Made by a program: the position numbers and the translations under genes. A stretch of 64,000 nucleotides of DNA from Megaustenia siamemsis. Lineage: Eukaryota > Mollusca > Gastropoda > Stylommatophora > Ariophantidae. The DNA is taken from NCBI GenBank assembly GCA_032433765.1, contig JAVIAB010000008.1:40105236-40169235 (forward strand), in the 5' to 3' direction. Positions 56,110 through 64,000 of the stretch are shown piece by piece. The notes beneath the pieces were generated by a model. It ran no database searches and was not told the DNA's origin. It saw only the letters and a list, made by a program, of their open reading frames with translations. Position 1 is the first letter of the stretch; the number at the start of each line of letters is the position of its first letter.

Positions 56110-57060
56110 TCATCATCATCATCAAGTACCGTGCCTGATGGCACAACTTTCGATCGCGACAACTATTTATCATTTCTGTTGTTGACCTTCTGCCAAGCCA
56201 TTCTCTTAAGTTGTTTGTTATCTTTTCTCTTTGCTTCCTTCTATCTCTTCGTCCCTCAATTTTCCCAGTTGTTACAATATATTCCAGCTGTTCCCTTCTC
56301 ATTACATGACCAAAAAATGATGATTGTTTCTTCCTAATATTGGAAATTAGCTCTCTTTTTTGCTTCGACCTCTTTCAGAACGTTTTCATTACTCTTCTTA
56401 GCTGTCCATGGTATTCTCAACATTCGTCTGTAAAACCACATTTATGCAACCTCCAGTGATCTTCTTGTCTGTTTTTCTATTGTCCATGATTCACGCCAAT
56501 ATGTTAAGACTGGCTGTACATAAAATTTAAGAACTCTTTTTCTTGTTTCTATTGTCAAAAATGGATTGCACAGTATCTTCCTCATTTTTTGGAAAGCTGC
56601 TTTTGCCTGATCAATTCCGCATCTCACCTCTGTTTTACATCTACCATCTCACCTCTGTTGTACATCTACCACCTCACCTCTGTTGTACATCTACCATCTC
56701 ACCTCTGTTGTACATCTACCATCTCACCTCTGTTGTACATCTACCATCTCACCTCTGTTGTACATCTACCATCTCACCTCTGTTGTACATCTACCATCTC
56801 ACCTCTGTTGTACATCTACCATCTCACCTCTGTTGTACATCTACCATCTCACCTCTGTTGTACATCTACCATCTCACCTCTGTTGTACATCTACCATCTC
56901 ACCTCTGTTGTACATCTACCATCTCACCTCTGTTGTACATCTACCATCTCACCTCTGTTGTACATCTACCATCTCACCTCTGTTGTACATCTACCATCTC
57001 ACCTCTGTTGTACATCTAACATCTGATATTAAATTAACGTTACAAATGGATAATTTAAAA
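56110..57060 (-). mobile_element. LINE F containing a 25-bp minisatellite
   Basis: Minus-strand LINE F: 3' (CAT)n tail at 56111-56124, then the complement of MRREQLEYIVTTGKIEGRRD and VLKFYVQPVLTYWRESWTIE. After 56630 the coding sequence is blown up by a 25-bp array and resumes briefly (ATCTGATATTAA) to about 57060. Confidence 0.9.
56630..57020. repeat. 25-bp minisatellite born inside LINE F
   Basis: 15-16 nearly identical units of 25 bp (CATCTCACCTCTGTTGTACA + TCTAC). The unexpanded LINE F copy at 16693-16722 has a single CATCTCACCTCTG, a short insert, then TGTACATCTACCATCTG. The array therefore grew from the element's own sequence. The 158-codon open frames across it are by-products. Confidence 0.95.
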
Positions 57061-57139
57061 TAATAAATAGTTAGGTAGTAGTATGCGTTCTTGTGTGAGC
57101 CACATATTTATTTCACTTTTTTTTCTAAAGACGATCGCC

Positions 57140-57360
57140 CAATCGAATTAATTACTCTCTAAGTGTATTTACAGAAACGGCAAATGAACTGGTTTGCCCA
57201 TCTAGCTAGAAAGAATGTCGTGCGATTCACAAAGCAAATATTAAAAGAGAAGGGGAGAGAGCAAGAGGCAGAACAGGGGTAATGATGGGCAGACAACATC
57301 AAAGAAACACTACAACATCGATTAACAATGACTGAAACACCAAAGGGGCGAGAACCAGTT
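57140..57360 (+). mobile_element. LINE G 3' end, copy 1
   Basis: RQMNWFAHLARKN, then a basic region and ADNIKETLQHRLTMTETPKG. The same end recurs at 57714-57860. Confidence 0.7.
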
Positions 57361-57410
57361 CATTTGGATTCCTAGTCCATCCAACAGTAAATGAGTTTTT
57401 TTAAGGACAG

Positions 57411-57738
57411 AAAGACGGGCTTGACGTAATGCTGACCACATTATCTAACAATGTGCAGATCGGTAAAAAGACATTGATGCTAACGTCTATTCCCTATCCG
57501 TCACTTTACGTGGGAGTTCTTTAACTTTTTATCCTTCTTTGTTCCTTATCTTACAAAGCAAATATTAATAGAGGAAAGACGGGCTTGACGTAATGCTGAC
57601 CACATTATCTAACAATGTGCAGATCGGTAAAAAGACATTGATGCTAACGTCTATTCCCTATCCGTCACTTTACGTGGGAGTTCTTTAACTTTTTATCCTT
57701 CTTTGTTCCTTATCTTACAAAGCATATATTAATAGAGG
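57411..57738. repeat. 164-bp tandem duplication with SINE-A-like middle
   Basis: Two nearly identical 164-bp units (57411-57574 and 57575-57738) containing GACGGGCTTGACGTAATGCT and CCTATCCGTCACTTTACGTG. The unit resembles the middle and 3' part of SINE-A/SINE-E. LINE G sequence lies on both sides. Confidence 0.88.
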
Positions 57739-57860
57739 AGAAGGGAAAAGGGCAAGAGGCAGACCAGGAGTAAGGTGGGCAGACAACAACAAAGAAACAC
57801 TACAACATTGATTAACAATGACTGAAACACCAAAGGGGCGAGAACCAGAACTGTGTACCT
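57714..57860 (+). mobile_element. LINE G 3' end, copy 2
   Basis: GEGKRARGRPGVRWADNNKE-like basic block and TETPKGREPE. Near-identical to copy 1, so the region seems to have been locally duplicated with the SINE-like unit between. Confidence 0.72.
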
Positions 57861-58307
57861 CCATCGACACCCGAAGCGATACAAGAGGAAGTGAAGAGAG
57901 AAAAGGAAAGTGTAATTCAAGTTATTGAACTATTTCTGTGGTACTTAGATAATGATTAATTAACGTTACTTCTGTTCTCAAAGCACAATATTTATAATTG
58001 ATTTCATTAGCTCGCTGTTCATCGCATTTTCTACCAGTCATAATTCCGCCGTCATTTCTTACTTTCATTCATTCACACGACAATGTTGGATTATAAATTG
58101 TCGCACTTCGCTTCTCTTTCATGAAACTGACATTTGTTGTCATGGTTTCCTCTAAGAGTTACCTACGTAAAGTTTATGTAAAGACACATATATGGCTCAA
58201 CTTGCCTATATTTCAATGATGACCGTTGAATTAAACGCATACAAGTAATCTATATAAAGCAAATACACATTAGTCATCTGTATAACTCGGAGAAAAATAA
58301 TTTCTCA
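57861..58307. other. No feature recognised
   Basis: AT-rich and unassigned. Confidence 0.5.
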
Positions 58308-58660
58308 TCATCATCATCGAGTGCCGTCTCCGCAACGAAGGTTGGCTACCATGGAGCGACATTCTGCTCTGTTTCTTGCTTTGATGGCGCAGTTTGTCAT
58401 AGGCTGATTTGTCCATCTTTTGATGTTACGCGTCCATGTTAGTCTTGGTCTGCCTCTGCCTCTTTTACCTTGTATTTTCCGCTCCAGGATTACTTTTAGT
58501 AGGCTGTTGTGTCTTTTAACATGGCCCAAAAATTGCATTTGCCTTGTTTGAATTGTGCTTAGTAGTTCTCTTTTCATTTTTAGTTGTTTTAAGACTTCAT
58601 AGTTTGTTTTCTTTTCCTTCCACCCAATTCTACCTATTCTTCTATATATCAACATTTCAT
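58308..58660 (-). mobile_element. LINE A 3' end
   Basis: The minus-strand frame reads YRRIGRIGWKEKKTNYEVLK, TIQTRQMQFLGHVKRHNS and GKRGRGRPRLTW and finishes SMVANLRCGDGTR. It is intact for 113 codons. (CAT)n tail at 58307-58319. A second CATCATCAT lies at its 5' end (58657-58665), which confuses the flank. Confidence 0.9.
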
Positions 58661-58889
58661 CATCATTTCTGTTATCTGTTTTTCCAATTCTTCCAAAGTA
58701 CTATCTCTCTGTGTGACTAAACTTAAACTCTTATTAATGTTACTTCCGTCTTACAATCCTAATTGTAAGAAACAAAAATAACGTCACTTATATTTATCAA
58801 TAAAATTGATCCAAATCACCTTAATGAAAGGCTAAAGAGGAGAAACTAATTGTTGGATATCCATCTAGATATAATTATTGTTATCACCA

Positions 58890-59250
58890 TCGTAGACACC
58901 GTGTCACCTGGCGTCGGTGATCATGTCCTGTCACAACCTCCTATCTCTATATTAACAGATATTTATTATTTCTGTTATCCTAACAAACAACTCTTAGTCT
59001 GACTGGTATCTTTTCCTTTTATTTCTCTCTATCTCTTCTTCCCTTATTTTTTTTCTTCATTTCACACAACATCCTCCAGCTGTTCCCTTATCATAACAAG
59101 ACCAACAAAACGGCTGTGCCTCTTCAGGTGTAGACAAGAATCGTTCTCTCTTTTTTGCGCCCCCTCAGTGTGCACTCGATGCTTTTTATTTCTGGGCATG
59201 AAACTCTAAATAGTCTTCTCTAAAATAATATTTCTGTGGATAATTATTAT
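58890..59250 (-). mobile_element. LINE F fragment, old
   Basis: GGCGTCGGTGATCATGTCCT and CCTCCAGCTGTTCCCTTATC match the LINE F 3' region with many changes. Confidence 0.7.
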
Positions 59251-59460
59251 AAAAGAGTTTTACTGAAGTTTGCTGAAATAATAAATTAAAAAGAAATGTG
59301 TTACATGTTCAATATCTTAAGTGATATTTCTAAGATTATGACCAACATATTCTTGGAGAAGACAGATGGAAGCATATATAGAGATGATGGGGAACACGTG
59401 GAATGATCTTTTAAAAATGGCAGGAATCAGAACGGCTTGGAAAGTGTTTGTTGAAGACCT

Positions 59461-61230
59461 ATCTTGTCCCCAACACTCTTTTTAATTTTCATAAATGATA
59501 TCGTAATGGACATTACACCCAGAATACACCCAGCAATATACACAGATGATCTGACGTTAATGGGCTCGCGAGGAAAGTATGTCGGTGGCTGGACCCAGGA
59601 TGCAAGATGCCCTAGGTGAACTTGAAAAATGGACGAACACCTGGTTCTTACCAATCAACGAAAAAAAACTACATATACAATTTTCAGCCTATCAAGAAAC
59701 ACACTCTCTGCAAACTTGAAGATAAAAGACCATACACTCCCTCTTGACTAAAACCTAACATATCTTGGCGTCACTATGAATCGCAGAATGACTTGGAAAA
59801 ATCAGACAGACAGAGCAAGGAAAAAATCCAGAAAACGAACAAATATTATGAAGAAATTGGCAGGAACGGACTGGGAGGCAGACAGCTATATTTTGAAAAG
59901 ACTATACGTAGGAAGAGTCAGACCAGTTCTAGAGTATGGAGTCACAGCTTGGGATATGGCTTCCAAATCACACCTTAGCTAAATTAACAGAACAGAGAAC
60001 CAAGCTGCCCGTATCATCACAGGTGCTATGAAATCTACACCTATCAAGACTCTAGAAACAGTAACAGGTTTACAATCCTTAGATGACAGACGGACCACTA
60101 AACTATTGCAACAAGCAGAGAAACATAGAAGGCTCCTTAGCCACCCCATGCACCAAAGAATAACTGATTCCAGAATTGTACGACTAAAGAGGAGCAACTT
60201 CGCTGTAATTGCAAATGAACTAACTACTGGAGACCCAGTACTTTCCCAAACAATATCGAAACCCTTGGGCCCATCTGATATGTCTCCTCATGGAAAACAT
60301 AAAATACCAGAACTTAGGGAAAATATAACAGGAATCACGAAAAAAGGCACCCAATCAGACAGAAAGAAAACACGTAGCAGAAAAAACACATACACGATAC
60401 CTACCCACAGGACTCTTGGTCTCACATATACACAGATGGCTCTGCTACAAATGCCACCAGAAATGGAGGGGGAGGTGTGTTCTTGACGCTGAATAATCAG
60501 GACGAGATCACCAAGTCAATAGCTACTAGAAAATTCTCAAACAACTTTAAAGCAGAGGGTGAGGCCATCAGATATGCTGCAACACTGGCTACTCAACACA
60601 AAAATAACATGCACAATAAATTTGTGATTCTGACTGATGCACTGTCAGTATTATCAGCTCTAAAAAGCCCCAAGAACAATGAACTAGATGACTTGAGAAC
60701 AACGCTGGACCAACTATGCAATAACTTCCAGAGAGTAGTCATTCAGTGGATACCATCACACTGTAATATACACGGGAACGAACGCGCAGACAAATTAGCT
60801 AAAGAGGGAGGGAGATTACCACAAGAGAACCATCCGCTCAGTTATGATGAAGCCAAATCTATCCTCAAAGGTCAGTTCCATGAAAAATGGGAACGAGAAC
60901 ACCCAAAGCATAACGAGAGTGGCGGATACCAGCAACTATCAAGGAGGGATCAAGTCATCATACTTCGCCTACGCACTGGCCACAATAGAATGAGAAATCA
61001 CATGTTCACCAAATTCAAAATAGGTACAACCAGCCTATGCCACTATACACTGGACAACATGAATACAAAACATGTTCTACAGGATTGCCCCCAGTACACA
61101 GACCTGAGAAGAGCAATGTGGTCCACGCCCACCTCCCTGGAAGAAAAACTATATGGGGCAATCGATTCGCTTAAACAGACAGCTGACTTCATGAGAGAGT
61201 CTGGAATCCTACTCTGATTGAGTCTTGATC

Positions 61231-61266
<36 letters not shown>
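59461..61266 (+). mobile_element. I-group LINE with RNase H, 5'-truncated
   Basis: The element begins inside the RT domain: LSPTLFLIFINDIVMDI, then an active-site box reading IYTDDL. It continues YLGVTMNRRMTWKNQTDRAR, YVGRVRPVLEYGVTAWDMAS and RIITGAMKSTPIKTLETVTG, with several frame breaks. A complete RNase H domain follows, then a H/C-rich end, GESGILL-like terminus and a (GA)n tail (61233-61266). The RT plus RNase H order places it in the I group of LINEs, unlike families A-K. Confidence 0.92.
60378..61217 (+). pseudogene. RNase H domain of I-group LINE
   Basis: A 279-codon open frame to the TGA at 61215. All four acidic catalytic positions are visible: D in HIYTDGSATNATRNGGGG, E in FKAEGEAIRYAATL, D in VILTDALSVLSAL and D in GNERADKLAKEGG, with the histidine in WIPSHCNIHG. 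It then has HYTLDNMNTKHVLQDCPQY, a possible Cys/His zinc site, and the terminal TADFMRESGILL. A frame shift near 60360-60400 separates it from the RT linker. In the live element it would remove RNA from the RNA-DNA hybrid. Confidence 0.88.
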
Positions 61267-61271
<5 letters not shown>

Positions 61272-61289
61272 ACCTCTGCTTACGTGGAG

Positions 61290-61490
61290 TTAAGAGTGTG
61301 TTACTTGGTTACAATTGGCAAAATACATGGCAAGAGAGATCGCGGGCGACAAAGAGAGAAAATTCTAGATAGCTTTGTTTCAAGGCTTGGAAAATAGTCA
61401 ACAAAAGAGTTAATACAATGTACAGTGTATAGAAGATTGTGGAAAGACATGATCGCCTACGTCAAGCGGTATGAGACATGATGATGTGAT
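61290..61490 (+). mobile_element. LINE F 3' end
   Basis: YLVTIGKIHGKRDRGRQREK-like translation, ending DMIAYVKRYET with a stop and GATGATGTGATG tail. It follows the LINE D end directly. Confidence 0.82.
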
Positions 61491-62129
61491 GTTGAAAGCT
61501 TTTAATACATCATGAACTGTGTCTTGTCTCCCACAATGAACAATGGTCTCTTCCCACTCACATTCATTGTTCGAGATTGTTCCCTTTTATTTCAAATTCT
61601 TTCTTTTTAAACACCATCGTCTTTTTCCCTGGTGATATTAATATAATATTTTTTAAAATGGAAATTCCCGATTCCCTCATGAAATAATTATAATTGTTAC
61701 CACTTTTTAATATGGATGAAATGTAATTTCGTAAATTAAATCACAATATTACGCTAAGTAACACATATGTGGATTTAAAAAGGGGAAAGAAAAAAAACGT
61801 AATTTTAAACGGAACAATGATTTGTAGAAAACTCGATCTTAATTATAGCAGTTGCGCGTTTGAAACAAATTTTTTCGTTTGTTATTTTCCAGTGGTGTGT
61901 CTGTAATAAAATTAATTACAGCTTTTCGTTTGAACCGTTTTTTGTTTTCCTTCTTTTAATTAAATCAGTAAATGAAATGTATTCAGGCGTTAATTCAACT
62001 TTAAAACAGCTTTACACTCATTCAGTATTCGAGTTTTTTTTTAATTTTTATATTTGATTTTGTTTTTCTTTATGTTAATGCAATGTGCAATGTAAAGGGA
62101 AAGAACAAACTACCAATCAGAATCATTGT
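61491..62129. other. No feature recognised
   Basis: Very AT-rich. No coding run. Confidence 0.5.
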
Positions 62130-63800
62130 TATTTAGTGTCATGCCTGCTAACATAGGTGATCATGTCTCTCCACAACTTTGTCTTTATCGCCGTTTATGA
62201 TATCCACTGTTAACTTCCAATCAAACCACTGACATGTTCATGTTGTCATACTATATTTTAGCTGTTCAATGTTTTCTTTCATCGCTGACTGTTTCCTGTT
62301 GTCATACTATATTTTAGCTGTTCAATGTTTTCTTTCATCGCTGACTGTTTCCTGTTGTCATACTATATTTTAGCTGTTCAATGTTTTCTTTCATCGCTGA
62401 CTGTTTCCTGTTGTCATACTATATTTTAGCTGTTCAATGTTTTCTTTCATCGCTGACTGTTTCCTGTTGTCATACTATATTTTAGCTGTTCAATGTTTTC
62501 TTTCATCGCTGACTGTTTCCTGTTGTCATACTATATTTTAGCTGTTCAATGTTTTCTTTCATCGCTGACTGTTTCCTGTTGTCATACTATATTTTAGCTG
62601 TTCCCTTTCTCCCTTCTTAATGACGTATTACTGTTATCATACTATATTTTAGCTGTTCCCTTCATCACTGACTTTGTTCATATTGTCATACTATATTTTA
62701 GCTGTTCCCTTTCTTTCTTCATCACTGACTTTGTTCCTGTTGTCATACTATATTCTAGCTGTTCCATTTCTCCATTCTCCACTGACTTGTTCATGTTATC
62801 CTACTATATTTTAGCTGTTCCCTTTCTCCCTTCTTCACTGACTTCTTCCTGTTGTCATACTATATTTTGACTGTTCCTTTTTTTCCTTCTTCACCGGCTT
62901 CGTTCCTGTTGTCATACTATATATTAGCTGTTTCCTTTCTCTCTTCTTCACTAAATTTGTTCCTGTTGTCATACTATATTTTAGTTGTTGCCTTTCTTTC
63001 TTAATCACTGTCTATGTTCCTGTTGTCATACTATATATTAGCTGTTCCCTTTCTCCCTTCTTCACTGACTTTGTTCCTGTTGTCATACTATATTTTAGCT
63101 GTTCCCTTTCTCCCTTCATCACTGACTTTGTTCCTTTTGTCATGCTATATTTTTGCTGTTCCCTTTCTCCCTTCATCACTGACTTTGTTCCTGTTGTCAT
63201 GCTATATTTTAGCTGTTCCCTTTCTCCCTTCATCACTGACTTTGTTCCTATTGTCATACTATATCTTAGCTCTTCCCTTTCTCACAACATGAACATAAAA
63301 TGTTCTTTTGTGATGTTAGAAATAAATTGTCTTTTTTTCAATTGGCATCTTTTATTAAGTCCTCGTTACATTTTTGTCTCTACCTGTCCCATGCTACTCT
63401 AAACATTCTTCTATATATAAAGCAACCTTTCTTTGACCTCCAATTATTCTTTTCTTTCTTGTCCGGCTGTCCACGATTTGCCTCCATATGTCAAGACTTG
63501 TTTCACTGAAGATATTTTTTTTTTCGATTGATAAAAATGGGTTCCTTAATTTTTTTCTTAATTCGTTGGAATACCACCTTTGCCTGAACTATTCTACTCC
63601 ATAAAAATATTGTACATCTACTATATTATACTAACACCATTCCTAAATATTTGATTTTATTGAGAAATTTTTATACTGTACCATTTACTTTAGTTGTGCA
63701 TTCAGGAGATGTCATTTTCTTTGTTGCAACCTTTAATTCCGTCTTTTTGCTGTAGAGGCTAAGACCTTTATTGTTCACTGTCATCAGTTTAAGCCCAGTC
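62130..63800 (-). mobile_element. LINE F copy containing a 56-bp minisatellite
   Basis: Left part (62145-62200) has the 3' hallmark TAGGTGATCATGTCTCTCCA. The right part (63284-63800) parallels the 16188 copy in order: the Y-RRML-like region, GTCCGGCTGTCCACGATT, CCTTTGCCTGAACTATTCTA and AGATGTCATTTTCTTTGTTG. Between them a tandem array has grown. Confidence 0.82.
62235..63283. repeat. 56-bp minisatellite born inside LINE F
   Basis: About 19 units of 52-58 bp. The left seven are virtually identical (GTTGTCATACTATATTTTAG + CTGTTCAATGTTTTC...). The right units carry CTGTTCCCTTTCTCCCTTC instead. The seed is the LINE F stretch GTTGTTACAATATATTCCAG + CTGTTCCCTTCTC seen at 56270-56300. Confidence 0.92.
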
Positions 63801-64000
63801 ACTTTCTATTAACTCTTTCTGTACGTTTCGCCGCACTGTGCGCCAATGCGATTCCGGCAACATACGTTACGCCACATAGTGCGTCACGCTCAATTTGATT
63901 AGTGTGAACGCCATCAAACCATATTCTTTTTACATGTCTTATATCACCTGAATATTGGTGAAATCTTATACCTTGTTCAATTATCTAAACATTCATATGT
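63801..64000. other. Unassigned right end
   Basis: 63805-63900 has TTAACTCTTTCTGTACG and two similar CGCC-A--GTGCG phrases (about 63829 and 63869). It could be the end of a further element cut by the window. Confidence 0.35.

Larger units (their letters stand above)
59340..61290 (+). mobile_element. LINE D 3' end split by I-group LINE
   Basis: LINE D runs from 59340 (ATTCTTGGAGAAGACAGATG) to TGAAGACCT at 59452-59460 and resumes with a second TGAAGACCT at 61267-61275 followed by CTGCTTACGTGGAGTTAAG, the expected end of LINE D. The 9-bp repeat is the target-site duplication of the inserted element. Confidence 0.88.

Noticed and set aside
56543..57063. 158-codon ORF of repeated TISPLLYIYHLTSVVHLPS
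   Set aside because: Antisense translation of the 25-bp array within LINE F.
40010..64000. LTR retrotransposon or endogenous viral sequence
   Set aside because: I looked for paired long terminal repeats, protease and integrase motifs across the window and saw none; all reverse transcriptase pieces are of the LINE type.

Overview
The window looks like non-coding, repeat-dominated nuclear DNA from an invertebrate animal. The evidence is animal-type non-LTR retrotransposon (LINE) tails, tRNA-derived SINEs, a hAT transposase remnant, intron-style splice sites and abundant tandem repeats, with no prokaryotic gene organisation. The LINE and SINE types fit a mollusc, probably a gastropod, but that is inference and not proven here. 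No complete host gene is visible. The best coding candidates are four exon-sized pieces: 9453-9652 (+), 26930-27304 (+, an RNase H tail), 41933-42244 (-) and 42275-42328 (+).

Interspersed repeats. I use working letters for LINE families, nearly all seen only as 5'-truncated 3' ends. A: RT with YADD, tail (ATG)n, at 1-400, 12890, 13640, 33684, 39740 and 58308. B: tail (GATA)n, at 1527, 14208, 27865 and 47746. D: ends in a conserved VFVEDLCS peptide, at 4590, 28290, 35640, 43120 and 59340. E: tail (GAA)n, at 7958, 35232, 49560 and 54456. F: tail (ATG)n, at 8610, 16188, 31770, 34830, 47158, 48540, 56110, 58890, 61290 and 62130. G, H, J and K are minor. There is also an I-group LINE with RNase H at 59461-61266. 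SINE-A has a tRNA-like head and a 3' hairpin. SINE-D is dimeric. SINE-C and SINE-E are single copies. Fifteen insertions can be bounded to the base by direct repeats of 7-13 bp (target-site duplications, TSDs), and two of them are LINEs nested inside other LINEs.

Tandem repeats. About 28% of the window, by my hand count, is tandem repeat. The largest array is a 6.5-kb array of 47-bp units (20338-26808) with a higher-order period near 1.97 kb. Others have 32-bp (802), GATA (1802), CT (6694), 22-bp (15018), 10-bp (18209), 36-bp (29292), 68-bp (32211), ~46-bp (32738), 31/55-bp (36744), 78-bp (40556), 36-bp (42882), 27-bp (44403), 54-bp (45402), 23-bp (46319), 28-bp (50636), 60-bp (51339), 25-bp (56630) and 56-bp (62235) units. 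Several arose from retroelement sequence: GATA, CT and TA arrays are retroelement tails, and the 25-bp and 56-bp arrays grew inside LINE F coding sequence.

Layout. 1-9 kb: LINE fragments, GATA and CT arrays, one dimeric SINE. 9-10 kb: hAT fragment plus an exon-like block. 10-20 kb: SINEs, LINEs A/B/F and two minisatellites. 20-27 kb: the 47-bp satellite and a flanking RNase H exon. 29-39 kb: two large minisatellites around a nearly intact LINE A 3' half. 39-49 kb: SINE/LINE cluster, small arrays and a possible exon pair. 49-64 kb: nested LINEs, a palindromic foldback element, the I-group LINE and the minisatellites born inside LINE F. The regular system here is the link between retroelement insertion and birth of tandem repeats, rather than a gene pathway.
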